NCBI GenBank assembly: GCA_964463695.1
Contig: CAYXCZ010000005.1
Coordinates: forward strand, 62,001-126,000
Length of the DNA: 64,000 nucleotides
Direction: 5' to 3'
From: JALNZU01 sp964463695
GTDB taxonomy: Bacteria; Bacteroidota; Bacteroidia; Bacteroidales; F082
Shown: piece after piece, positions 38,293-46,764 of the stretch
How positions within the stretch are numbered: position 1 is the stretch's first letter
Layout of the letters: every line of letters starts with the position of its first letter
The notes under the pieces: model-generated
What the model was told of the DNA's origin: nothing
The model's database searches: none
What the model saw: only the letters and a program-made list of their open reading frames with translations
Made by a program: the position numbers and the translations under genes

Positions 38293-38344
38293 CGATTTTT
38301 TCAGTTAACCGCATTGTTATCCCTCTCAGTTGGAGCTGGTTTTG

Positions 38345-38352
38345 TACTTTCG
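38345..38352 (+). promoter_or_regulatory. putative -7 box of dapD
   Basis: TACTTTCG differs from TAnnTTTG at one position and lies 24 bp before the ATG. It is the same TTCG variant as in both susC leaders. Confidence 0.4.
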
Positions 38353-38376
38353 CCAATTAAACAGAATTTGGAAGAA

Positions 38377-39192
38377 ATGGAAAATCTCAAAAATAACATC
38401 GAAAAAGCCTGGCTCGATCACTCCTTAATTCAACAACCTGCTTATCAACAGTCTATTGAAGAAGTTGTAAGGTTACTCGATATTGGATCATTACGGGTAG
38501 CCGAAAGGTTAAATAATGAATGGGTTGTTAATGAATGGATTAAAAAAGCAGTTATTCTGTACTTTCCCATAAAAAAAATGCAAGTTTTTGAGGCCGGTCC
38601 TATGGAATTTCATGATAAGATCCCTTTAAAAAAGAACTATGATAAACTTGGCGTGAGGGTTGTACCTCATGCAATCGCACGTTTTGGATCCTATCTTTCT
38701 CCTGGTGTCATTTTAATGCCTTCCTATGTTAATATTGGAGCATGGATTGGAAGCGGTACCATGGTTGACACCTGGGCTACAGTTGGCTCATGCGCTCAAA
38801 TTGGAGAAAACGTGCATTTAAGTGGTGGCGTTGGCATCGGTGGTGTACTTGAACCAGTTCAGGCAGCTCCTGTAATTATTGAGGACAATTGTTTCATTGG
38901 ATCACGTTGCATTGTGGTTGAAGGAGTCAGAGTTGAAAAAGAAGCTGTTTTGGGCGCCAACGTTGTTCTCACACAGTCAACAAGAATCATTGATGTGAGT
39001 GGTGCAACTCCGGTGGAATTCAAAGGTGTTGTTCCGGAGAGGTCGGTTGTTATTCCCGGTACGGTGACAAAATCTTTTCCTGCTGGTGATTTTCAGGTAG
39101 CCTGTGCACTGATTATTGGAAAAAGAAAAGCCTCTACCGACACAAAAACTTCTTTGAATAACGCTCTAAGAGATTACGATCTGTCTGTTTAA
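38377..39192 (+). CDS. dapD: 2,3,4,5-tetrahydropyridine-2,6-dicarboxylate N-succinyltransferase
   Basis: Fourth-stage enzyme of the succinylase branch of lysine and diaminopimelate synthesis. The 271-residue product has an N-terminal helical domain, then a left-handed beta-helix of hexapeptide repeats (about 100-230). Signatures are VVPHAIARFGSYLSPGVILMPSYVNIG and GGVGIGGVLEPVQA. The start MENLKNNIEKAW is favoured by family length and by the promoter at 38345-38352, which lies within the longer frame. Its stop overlaps the convergent permease gene by 4 bp. Confidence 0.93.
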   Translation: MENLKNNIEKAWLDHSLIQQPAYQQSIEEVVRLLDIGSLRVAERLNNEWVVNEWIKKAVILYFPIKKMQVFEAGPMEFHDKIPLKKNYDKLGVRVVPHAIARFGSYLSPGVILMPSYVNIGAWIGSGTMVDTWATVGSCAQIGENVHLSGGVGIGGVLEPVQAAPVIIEDNCFIGSRCIVVEGVRVEKEAVLGANVVLTQSTRIIDVSGATPVEFKGVVPERSVVIPGTVTKSFPAGDFQVACALIIGKRKASTDTKTSLNNALRDYDLSV

Positions 39193-40427
39193 TTAGCTTG
39201 ACTACGCACGTCCAATGCATCACGTAACGAATTGCCTACCAGCATAAATGACAGAACGAGCAACATGATTGCAATCCCGGGTAAAACTGCAAGGTAAGCA
39301 GCATCAAGAATAATAAAAGCATAGTTTTCCTTGATCATGCTACCCCACGAAGGAACGGGAGGTTGAACCCCCAAACCTAAAAAACTCAAGCCTGCCTCGA
39401 TGAGAATGGCCGAAGCAAAATTTGCTGCAGAAATAACAATCACCGGACTCATCACATTAGGGATCAAATGCCTGAGAATAATACGTGAATTTGAATAACC
39501 CAATGCAGTTGCTGCTTCAGCATATTCCTTTTCCCGAATACTTAGCATCTGTCCTCTGACAACTCTAGCCACCTCCACCCACATAGTCAATCCAACGGCA
39601 ATAAAAACCTGCCAAAAACCCTTGCCAAGCGCAAAAGTTATTGCAATAACAAGCAATAATGTGGGAACTGACCAAACTACATTTATTAGCCAAACAACGA
39701 TCTGATCCACACTACCACGAAAATATCCGCCAATACTTCCAATTGTTATTCCAATTACCAAAGAAATAAGTACGGAGATAAAACCGACTGATAAACTGAC
39801 TCGTGAACCAATCATTAGTCGACTTAACATATCACGGCCAAACTGATCTGTTCCCAAATAATATTTCTTTACAATTATACAATCTGTCAAAATACGCTTT
39901 TTAAGAACGTTGACAGATTCTGAAAATTTGGTCCCATCTTTCATTGTGGCAAAAACCGAGTCTGATGTAAAACTATAATCAAGCTTTACATCAATATGAA
40001 CAATATCGATTAAACGGTATGAAGCAATTTCGGGTATTTCTTCATCATCAGGCACATAACCAGTTAAGATGATGCTGTCAGCGACAAATTCGAACGTGCT
40101 GAACGGAATCATCAAGTAGTTATCTTTTTTTCCAAAAAGCATGTGTTTAAAAATTGAGTATGTTTCTTGTTGATCGCTTTGCCTGATCTTCAGCATGTTG
40201 ATTTGAAATCCGGGTTTGGCAGTGCCAATTTCAAGAATCTGCCTGTTGGCATAAGGTGTTTGATCCGGCGAAATAAGATATCCTAATATGGCTACCAGTG
40301 CTACAACAACGATGATGAAAAGGGCAGACATGCCAATACCGTCTCTCCTGAATTTTCGCCAGGCTATTCGTCCGGGAGAGGTGCCAAACGCTGAAATGTT
40401 GTTATGTTTTGCAAAAAAACGACCCAT
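39189..40427 (-). CDS. OppC/DppC-type ABC transporter permease with large periplasmic insert
   Basis: Inner-membrane subunit of a peptide or nickel-type ABC importer. 412 residues, longer than the usual 280-310. After TM1 (about 33-53) there is an extra-cytoplasmic segment of about 150 residues (polar, beta-rich). The standard permease domain follows with LGTDQFGRDMLSRLMIGSR (about 195-213), five further membrane segments and the EAA loop EAATALGYSNSRIILRHLIPN (about 300-320). No OppB, ATPase or binding protein is next to it, so partners must be encoded elsewhere. Tail-to-tail 4-bp overlap with dapD. Confidence 0.88.
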   Translation of the reverse strand: MGRFFAKHNNISAFGTSPGRIAWRKFRRDGIGMSALFIIVVVALVAILGYLISPDQTPYANRQILEIGTAKPGFQINMLKIRQSDQQETYSIFKHMLFGKKDNYLMIPFSTFEFVADSIILTGYVPDDEEIPEIASYRLIDIVHIDVKLDYSFTSDSVFATMKDGTKFSESVNVLKKRILTDCIIVKKYYLGTDQFGRDMLSRLMIGSRVSLSVGFISVLISLVIGITIGSIGGYFRGSVDQIVVWLINVVWSVPTLLLVIAITFALGKGFWQVFIAVGLTMWVEVARVVRGQMLSIREKEYAEAATALGYSNSRIILRHLIPNVMSPVIVISAANFASAILIEAGLSFLGLGVQPPVPSWGSMIKENYAFIILDAAYLAVLPGIAIMLLVLSFMLVGNSLRDALDVRSQAN

Positions 40428-40441
40428 TTTGAAGCTTTGTG

Positions 40442-40471
40442 CAAATGTACAAAAGCAACTTCACTGGCAAA
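40442..40471 (-). promoter_or_regulatory. promoter of the OppC-like gene
   Basis: The minus strand has -7 TACATTTG (40442-40449) and -33 TTTG (40468-40471) with an 18-bp spacer. It lies only 15 bp from the ATG, so the mRNA would be nearly leaderless. Confidence 0.55.
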
Positions 40472-40623
40472 CTTTTAAATCGACTCAGCTAAATAACATT
40501 CCATTTTGAGATTATAACTTATTAGCCACTTATGATAAACTTAATTTTTACAAAAAGAGTTTAATAACAAAGTAAGACTTATGGAAGACAAGCAGGCACA
40601 AAATACATTTCACACGATTTTAT

Positions 40624-40631
40624 TACCTTTG
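40624..40631 (+). promoter_or_regulatory. -7 box of the barrel-nadE unit
   Basis: TACCTTTG, exact consensus, 26 bp before the ATG at 40658. Confidence 0.5.
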
Positions 40632-40657
40632 CAACATAAAAATAACCTCATTCTCAA

Positions 40658-41359
40658 ATGAAACATATTTTAATTGTTATTGTTCTGATTTTCACTTTCA
40701 GCTTTCTATCGCAGGCTCAGGAAAAGGCTTTTCAATTTGGTTTCAAATTAGGACCTTCCGTTGGATGGATTAAACCAGATTCGGAAAACTACCTGCGGGA
40801 TGGCATAAAAACAGGCTTTAACTGGGGCTTTGTTGCTGATATTCACTTGATGGAAAACTACTCAGCGCAAACCGGTTTCAACGTCATTTATGTGAATGGA
40901 GCATATAGCTATCCACACAAAACAAATCCATCAGAAGAAGTTTCTTCATTGGTCACCGGGACAATGAACAGGGTTATTCATTTAAAATACATTCAGCTCC
41001 CTGCTGTATTGAGGATGAAAACCAACGAGATATCTGGTTTTGTAATTTATGGTGAAGCTGGTCTGGCACTTGCAATTAACACAAGCGCAAAGGCAGACGA
41101 TACATTTATGAAAGATGGTCTGGTACTTAAAGAGGTTAATAAAACAGATATTTCCAAACAGATACGCTTTACCCGTGAATCCATGATTTTGGGAGGAGGT
41201 GTTTATTACAACCTCGGTGGCTCATCAAAACTAACAGCAGGACTGCGATTTGATAATAATGTATTTGATATTCTAAAAGATCAAAATTCGGTAAACCCTG
41301 AGATTGAGCAGAAAGCCATTTCCAATTTTATTGAACTAAATTTCGGATTACTTTTTTAA
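40658..41359 (+). CDS. PorT-family outer-membrane beta-barrel protein
   Basis: 233 residues with a signal peptide ending SQAQ (about 1-20). Repeating amphipathic strands (FQFGFKLGPSVGW, YIQLPAVLRMK, ILGGGVYYNLG) end in the aromatic FIELNFGLLF. This is an eight-stranded-type barrel of the PorT/OmpA-like outer-membrane family. PorT itself is a type IX secretion component, but most family members are uncharacterised, so no T9SS role should be assumed. It is followed after 11 bp by nadE and probably shares its transcript. Confidence 0.8.
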   Translation: MKHILIVIVLIFTFSFLSQAQEKAFQFGFKLGPSVGWIKPDSENYLRDGIKTGFNWGFVADIHLMENYSAQTGFNVIYVNGAYSYPHKTNPSEEVSSLVTGTMNRVIHLKYIQLPAVLRMKTNEISGFVIYGEAGLALAINTSAKADDTFMKDGLVLKEVNKTDISKQIRFTRESMILGGGVYYNLGGSSKLTAGLRFDNNVFDILKDQNSVNPEIEQKAISNFIELNFGLLF

Positions 41360-41370
41360 ATGTATCACGC

Positions 41371-43008
41371 GTGAAAATAGCAATCGCCCAACAAAATTTT
41401 CATATTGGGAACTTTGAAGCCAATACCCAAAAAATAATTCAAGCTATACATCACTCAGCTGCACAACAGGCTGATTTGGTTGTTTTTGCTGAATTGTCAA
41501 TCGGAGGGTATCCATCGCAGGATTTTCTTGAGTTTGACGACTTTTTACGACGCTGCGAAAATTCGCTTCAACGCATTGCTGCTGAATGTAATACAATCGC
41601 TTGCATCATAGGAACTCCTGTTCGTAATCACCTCCCTAAAGGAAAACCTTTGTTTAATGCTGCAGCTTTTTGCTATCAGGGCACGATTCAATATTTCCGA
41701 AAAGCATTGCTCCCAAACTACGATGTTTTTGATGAATACCGCTATTTTGAACCCTCAAGAGAGTTTGAGGTTTTGCACTTTAAAGGATTAAAAATAGCTC
41801 TCACAATCTGTGAGGATATTTGGGATGTTGGGAATAACAGGCTTTATACTGTAAACCCTATGGAAGAACTTATCAGGGAAAAGCCTGATATAATGATAAA
41901 TATAGCAGCATCTCCGTTTAATCACAAACAAGCACATACGCGGCTTGAGGTCTTACGGGCAAATGTCAATCAATACAAAATACCTCTGCTGTATGTAAAT
42001 CAGGTTGGAGCTCAAACCGAGCTACTTTTCGACGGTGGATCATTAGCTTTCAACCGGAATGGGTTTTTAGCACAATGTCTTCCGTTTTTTGAAGAATCAA
42101 TTCAAATTATAGAAACAAAATCGTTATTTGATGATGATTTAACAACTGATAAGCAGCAAATTCCTGAGAAAACAGCATTAATTCATGATGCTCTCGTTAT
42201 GGGAGTACGTGACTATTTTCACAAAATGGGATTTTCAAAAGCAATTCTTGGGCTCTCAGGTGGTATCGACTCGGCTGTTACGCTGGCAATCGCTGCAGAG
42301 GCTTTAGGGGCTGCAAATGTCTTTGGACTGTTAATGCCATCTCAGTTTTCTTCCGATCATTCGGTAAATGATGCACTCGACCTTGCTTCAAATTTAGATT
42401 CTCCGGTTGAGACCATTGGTATTGAACAACTGTTTGACACTTTTTCAAATGCCCTAAAAGATAGTTTCAATAATAAACCATTCGATGTCACTGAAGAAAA
42501 TATTCAGGCTCGTATCAGAGGGGTTTTATTGATGGCTTTATCAAATAAGTTTGGCTATATTCTACTCAATACCAGTAACAAAAGTGAAGCCGCTGTTGGG
42601 TATGGAACCCTTTACGGTGATATGAATGGTGGTCTTTCGGTTTTAGGTGATGTATATAAAACTGAAGTTTTTGAACTTGCAAATTATATCAACCGTTACA
42701 AAATAATCATTCCGGTAAATACGATCCAAAAACCGCCTTCTGCTGAACTTCGACCAAATCAAAAAGACAGCGATAGCTTGCCAGATTATGCGATTTTGGA
42801 TGCTATCCTGTATCAATACATTGAACAAAAAAAAGGGCCTGACGAAATAATACAGGCAGGCTTTGATGAAAAAACAGTGAATAGAGTATTGAGGTTGGTT
42901 AACTTAAACGAATATAAGCGCAAGCAGACTCCGCCAATATTGCGTGTTTCAACCAAAGCTTTTGGCATGGGGCGAAGAATGCCTATAGTTGCTAAATACC
43001 TATCCTGA
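41371..43008 (+). CDS. nadE: glutamine-dependent NAD+ synthetase
   Basis: Last step of NAD+ synthesis, amidating deamido-NAD+. The 545 residues contain an N-terminal nitrilase-type glutaminase with the triad Glu (VFAELSIGGYPSQD), Lys (FRKALLPNYDVFDE) and Cys (LTICEDIWD, about 150). The C-terminal synthetase has the P-loop LGLSGGIDSAV (about 292-302) and NTSNKSEAAVGYGTLYGD. It starts with GTG at 41371, which gives the conserved MKIAIAQQNFHIG. A terminator follows. Confidence 0.94.
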   Translation: MKIAIAQQNFHIGNFEANTQKIIQAIHHSAAQQADLVVFAELSIGGYPSQDFLEFDDFLRRCENSLQRIAAECNTIACIIGTPVRNHLPKGKPLFNAAAFCYQGTIQYFRKALLPNYDVFDEYRYFEPSREFEVLHFKGLKIALTICEDIWDVGNNRLYTVNPMEELIREKPDIMINIAASPFNHKQAHTRLEVLRANVNQYKIPLLYVNQVGAQTELLFDGGSLAFNRNGFLAQCLPFFEESIQIIETKSLFDDDLTTDKQQIPEKTALIHDALVMGVRDYFHKMGFSKAILGLSGGIDSAVTLAIAAEALGAANVFGLLMPSQFSSDHSVNDALDLASNLDSPVETIGIEQLFDTFSNALKDSFNNKPFDVTEENIQARIRGVLLMALSNKFGYILLNTSNKSEAAVGYGTLYGDMNGGLSVLGDVYKTEVFELANYINRYKIIIPVNTIQKPPSAELRPNQKDSDSLPDYAILDAILYQYIEQKKGPDEIIQAGFDEKTVNRVLRLVNLNEYKRKQTPPILRVSTKAFGMGRRMPIVAKYLS

Positions 43009-43037
43009 TTCCATAGCTATCAGGTCCATTAAACAAA

Positions 43038-43069
43038 AAAACCTTACCGGAAAACTCCAATAAGGTTTT
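43038..43069. terminator. bidirectional intrinsic terminator
   Basis: AAAACCTTA (43038-43046) pairs with TAAGGTTTT (43061-43069), with A- and T-runs on either side. It lies between convergent nadE and the mrp-nifU operon. Confidence 0.75.
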
Positions 43070-43104
43070 ATTTTTCTTAAGCTTAAAATTGCTGTGAATT
43101 CAGC

Positions 43105-43353
43105 TTACAAATTGATAGCTTCTACACTTTTAATTTCAGGGATAGCTTTACGAATCGTATTCTCTACACCATTTTTTAAGGTCATAGTGCTGTAGGGACA
43201 GCTTCCGCATGCACCGGTAAGTTCAACGTTTACGACCATATCATCTGTGATATTCACAAAATTGATATCTCCTCCATCTTGTTGCAGATAAGGTCTTACC
43301 TGTTCGATGAGGTTCTGAACCTTCTTTTCTAATATTTCCTTTTGTTCTGACAT
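43105..43353 (-). CDS. NifU-like iron-sulfur scaffold (NifU C-terminal domain)
   Basis: 82 residues comprising just the Nfu domain that carries a [4Fe-4S] cluster to target proteins. Seen: VRPYLQQDGGDINFVN (about 16-31) and the cluster motif GACGSCPYSTMTL with C-x2-C (about 49-61). An upstream in-frame ATG at 43389 would add 12 residues; the start MSEQKEILEKK is the family norm. It is encoded directly downstream of mrp and presumably cooperates with it in cluster delivery. Confidence 0.9.
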   Translation of the reverse strand: MSEQKEILEKKVQNLIEQVRPYLQQDGGDINFVNITDDMVVNVELTGACGSCPYSTMTLKNGVENTIRKAIPEIKSVEAINL

Positions 43354-43396
43354 ACATTTAAAATTATGTTGATTATTGTAATCAACCATTAATAAT

Positions 43397-44440
43397 CTAT
43401 TTATTTATCAACTCTTTAACTTTGTAAGCAACTTCTAAGAAAGCCTTTGCAACCGGAGAATCTTCATCAAGAGCAATAGGGCTTCCGCTATCACCTGATG
43501 ATGATATCTGCTCAACAATTGGAATCTGTCCAATTAAAGGTATACCAAGTGCATTCGCAAATCCTTCACCATGTCCTTTACCAAAAATGTAATATTTCTT
43601 TTCAGGCATATCCAATGGCGTAAAGTAAGCCATATTCTCAATCAATCCCAAAAGCGGAATGGTAAGTTTTTCTTGCCTGAACATTGTTGCCGCCCTTCTG
43701 ACATCAGCAAATGCAACTTTCTGAGGTGTGGTTACAACTACTGCACCTGTGATGGAATAAGACTGTGCCAAAGTCAACTGAATGTCACCAGTTCCGGGAG
43801 GAAGATCGATAATCAAGAAATCAAGAATACCCCAATCAGCATCGGTAAGCAATTGATTCAAAGCACTTGTAGCCATTGGCCCACGCCAAATCAGGGGCTT
43901 ATCAGTATCAACAAAAAATCCAATAGATAGCAACCGGATTCCATACTTCTCAATAGGAACAATCATTTGTTTGCCTTCCTTTTCAATCATTCCGGGAGCT
44001 TCATCAACGATCCCAAACATCATTGGAACAGAAGGGCCATAAATATCTGCATCCACCAAACCAACTTTAGCTCCAGTGCGCGATAGTGCAACGGCCAGAT
44101 TAGCAGCTACTGTTGACTTACCAACGCCACCTTTGCCCGATGCAATAGCAATGATATTACGAACACCAGCTAAAGGACCACGACCTTTTTCTTTTTCAGT
44201 AATTGGCGTTATTTCTACAACCGTTGAATCACCAAAAGCCTCTTTCAAAGCTTTCGTTGCGGCATTACTCACAATATTTACTGCCGGTTCACCCAATTTT
44301 GGGAAAACAAGTCTGAATCGTATGGTGTTAGCGCTTATTATTAATTCATCAACCATTCCCAGATCAACAATGTTATCTCCTTTTGCAAAATAGATAACAC
44401 CTTTTAAAACCTCAATTACTTTTGATTTTTCAATATTCAT
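43397..44440 (-). CDS. mrp: Mrp/NBP35-family Fe-S carrier ATPase lacking cysteines
   Basis: P-loop ATPase of the ApbC/Mrp family, linked to [4Fe-4S] delivery. 347 residues: an N-terminal DUF59/MIP18-like domain (about 5-75), deviant Walker A SGKGGVGKST (about 101-110), switch VDADIYGPSVP, and LPPGTGDIQLT. The C-x2-C motif that bridges a cluster in well-studied homologues is replaced by FTPLDMPEKKYYIFG, and the entire protein contains no cysteine. A GTG at 44449 could start it three codons earlier; the ATG at 44440 is preferred. It heads an operon with nifU. Confidence 0.92.
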   Translation of the reverse strand: MNIEKSKVIEVLKGVIYFAKGDNIVDLGMVDELIISANTIRFRLVFPKLGEPAVNIVSNAATKALKEAFGDSTVVEITPITEKEKGRGPLAGVRNIIAIASGKGGVGKSTVAANLAVALSRTGAKVGLVDADIYGPSVPMMFGIVDEAPGMIEKEGKQMIVPIEKYGIRLLSIGFFVDTDKPLIWRGPMATSALNQLLTDADWGILDFLIIDLPPGTGDIQLTLAQSYSITGAVVVTTPQKVAFADVRRAATMFRQEKLTIPLLGLIENMAYFTPLDMPEKKYYIFGKGHGEGFANALGIPLIGQIPIVEQISSSGDSGSPIALDEDSPVAKAFLEVAYKVKELINK

Positions 44441-44487
44441 TGAAAACACTATTTAGAATAATTATAAATAACCTTGTTTACAGACCA

Positions 44488-44495
44488 CAAATATA
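44488..44495 (-). promoter_or_regulatory. -7 box of the mrp-nifU operon
   Basis: The minus strand reads TATATTTG, an exact match 47 bp before the mrp ATG. Confidence 0.45.
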
Positions 44496-44586
44496 CTAAA
44501 TACCTATAAGCTGTAAGATGATCTGGAATTTCTTCTTCTGAATAAAAGAATAATGACTTGTTCATTCTATTTTTTTAGAAAGAATG

Positions 44587-45768
44587 CTATTGACAAAATA
44601 CCTCAATCACTTTTTCACGATTCCAGCCTTCATTTACAGCTTTTTCCAGTTGTTTAGCATTGACTTTATCGTTAAGCATTAAAGCACCATCAAGTTTCGA
44701 TTCTTCAAAAAAGAAGCGATAATACATGTTGTTTTTTTCATGAACCAGTTCCATTTTACTTTTTGAAAACTTTGGGACATTTAAAGAAAAATAAAATTGC
44801 CCAAATACTTCAAGTTTCATTCGGTATTTTCGTTTTGAACGCTCTGAAGGACTTCCTGCTGCGTTAACCCCTGCAATAAACCCCTGATTTTCAGCATCAT
44901 GCCATAAACCACTAACCAGCCCATCAGGGTGTTGCGCCACATCGCCGGCAGCAAAAACATCAGCGTGTGAGGTTTGCAAGAAATGGTTGACTTTAATTCC
45001 CTTACCGACTTCTAAACCTGCCTTTTCTGCAAGGTGAAAGGCTGGAGTAACTCCATTCGCAGCAATGATAAAGTCGGTTAATAAATGAATCATCTGGCCA
45101 ATCTCAACCAACAACTTTTCGTTTCCAGTCTTAGATACTGATTTAATTTTTTCGTCCATAATCACCTGTATACCATTTGATTGTAACAAATTATACAAGT
45201 GGCCCGAAAGCGCTTCATCTAATTGCCGATGCATCAGTAAGGATTGAGCATGAACCAAACTTACTGTCTTTCCCATTTGAGCAAGCGCTGCAGCAAGCTC
45301 TACACCCAAAACTCCTCCTCCGATAACCAAAACACGTTTGATTTCACTTACCTTTTGAATCAAGTATTCAGCATCGAAAGCTGTCCGGAAGTAGTTGATT
45401 TCGGCTTTTCCATTTCCTTTAAGTACCAAAGGAGTTGGACTACTCCCCATTGCGAGGATAAGTTTATTCCAATGAAAAAGCAGATGATTTTTAGTTAAAA
45501 GAGATTTGTTTTCAACTGAAATTGAATGTGTTAAATCGTTTATGACAGTCACTTTATTTGTATCAAACCAATCTGTTGTATGGATTGCAAAGGCTTCTTT
45601 TTCAAAACCATTAACGAGTTGCTTACTTATTTGAGTACGTTTATAAGGCGTTCGGTCTTCACCATTGATTAGAAGAATCGTCCCATTTGAATCGATACTG
45701 CGAATTCCCTCAACAGCTTTAATGCCGGCAATACCTGCCCCCACTATGATATAATCGTATTCGATCAT
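44587..45768 (-). CDS. FAD-dependent pyridine-nucleotide oxidoreductase
   Basis: 393 residues of the rubredoxin/nitrite-reductase-type NAD(P)H oxidoreductase family. The FAD-binding Rossmann motif IIVGAGIAGIKAVEG is at residues 6-20, the NAD-binding motif VLVIGGGVLGVELAAAL at about 142-158, and the FAD-contacting DVFAAGDVAQHPDG at about 270. A small C-terminal domain follows. It has no redox Cys pair of the thioredoxin reductase type and no iron-sulfur motif. Its electron acceptor, perhaps rubredoxin or a ferredoxin, cannot be read from context. Confidence 0.85.
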   Translation of the reverse strand: MIEYDYIIVGAGIAGIKAVEGIRSIDSNGTILLINGEDRTPYKRTQISKQLVNGFEKEAFAIHTTDWFDTNKVTVINDLTHSISVENKSLLTKNHLLFHWNKLILAMGSSPTPLVLKGNGKAEINYFRTAFDAEYLIQKVSEIKRVLVIGGGVLGVELAAALAQMGKTVSLVHAQSLLMHRQLDEALSGHLYNLLQSNGIQVIMDEKIKSVSKTGNEKLLVEIGQMIHLLTDFIIAANGVTPAFHLAEKAGLEVGKGIKVNHFLQTSHADVFAAGDVAQHPDGLVSGLWHDAENQGFIAGVNAAGSPSERSKRKYRMKLEVFGQFYFSLNVPKFSKSKMELVHEKNNMYYRFFFEESKLDGALMLNDKVNAKQLEKAVNEGWNREKVIEVFCQ

Positions 45769-45781
45769 TTTTCACTTTTGG

Positions 45782-45789
45782 CAAATATA
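45782..45789 (-). promoter_or_regulatory. -7 box of the FAD oxidoreductase gene
   Basis: The minus strand reads TATATTTG, an exact match, only 13 bp before the ATG. Confidence 0.5.
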
Positions 45790-45936
45790 CTAAAAACCCC
45801 CTATCAAGAATGATTCTTGATAATTGGATGAATTGAAAAATGGGGGATATCAAAAATCAATAAATAAATCTGATGCTTCTGATGCATTTGATAAATAGGC
45901 TGGTAATTTGTAATTTCGCGATTCAAATTGGAGAAA

Positions 45937-46764
45937 ATGTCGAAAACTGAAAGAGAAGAATCGTCAGAAAAAGAGATGTCATTTTGGGACCATCTCGAAG
46001 AACTGCGCACACATATTGTTAGAAGTGTGATTTCAATAGTAGTTTTAGGTGCAATTGCATTTCTTAATCGCAGGATTTTATTCGATGAGATTATTTTAGG
46101 TCCAAGTCGTGGTGATTTTATCACCAACAGATTCTTCTGCTATGTCGCCAAAATGTTTTCAATTGATGGCCTTTGTCTTGAGAACCTAAATATACAGATC
46201 ATCAACATAAATATGTCGGGACAATTTATGATGCATTTCTATATTTCGTTTATAACTGGCGTCATTCTGGCTTTTCCATTTATTCTTAATGAAATTTGGA
46301 GATTTGTACGCCCTGCTCTCAAGGAAAACGAATCAAAAGCATCCCGAAAAGCTGTCATTATAAGTTCAGCATTATTCTTTATAGGCGTACTTTTTAGTTA
46401 CTATGTTATTGTTCCTCTGACAGTTAACTTTTTTGGATCATATCAAGTAAGTGCATCAGTTCTAAATCAAATTTCACTTAATTCTTATATTAGCACCGTT
46501 GTTTCGACCACCTTTGCAGTGGGAATTGTTTTTGAAATGCCCCTCATCATTTATTTTCTGACAAAAATTGGCATTGTCACCCCTGCCTTTTTAAGAAGAA
46601 ACAGAAAATATACTTTGGTAATACTTTTGATCATCTCAGCTATTATTACCCCTCCAGACGTATTCAGTCAGATTCTTGTTTGTATTCCTCTTATGGGGCT
46701 GTACGAGCTAAGCATCTTTGCCTCAGAGCGAATTACAAAAAAAGAGAGGGCATCAAATTCCTAA
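45937..46764 (+). CDS. tatC: Sec-independent protein translocase subunit TatC
   Basis: Integral membrane receptor for twin-arginine signals, moving folded proteins across the inner membrane. The 275-residue product has the conserved start SFWDHLEELRTHIVRS (about 14-29), six membrane segments and the loop FPFILNEIWRFVRPALKENE, with the catalytic-type Glu. The ATG at 45937 (MSKTEREE) is preferred over an in-frame TTG at 45928. No tatA gene is adjacent. It could serve the Tat-like ferredoxin at 5.4 kb. Its 3' end overlaps the convergent porin gene by 12 bp. Confidence 0.92.
   Translation: MSKTEREESSEKEMSFWDHLEELRTHIVRSVISIVVLGAIAFLNRRILFDEIILGPSRGDFITNRFFCYVAKMFSIDGLCLENLNIQIININMSGQFMMHFYISFITGVILAFPFILNEIWRFVRPALKENESKASRKAVIISSALFFIGVLFSYYVIVPLTVNFFGSYQVSASVLNQISLNSYISTVVSTTFAVGIVFEMPLIIYFLTKIGIVTPAFLRRNRKYTLVILLIISAIITPPDVFSQILVCIPLMGLYELSIFASERITKKERASNS

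Noticed and set aside
38261..38356. A 32-residue N-terminal extension of RuvX
   Set aside because: It overlaps both the ruvX -7 box and the dapD promoter, and RuvX proteins start at MGRILAIDYG-type sequence.
41060..41080. Second sigma-54-like TGGCACTTGC
   Set aside because: It lies inside the PorT-like coding region and the -24/-12 spacing is wrong.
45804..46127. Minus-strand frame across the tatC start
   Set aside because: It is antisense to the conserved TatC N-terminus and has no family features.
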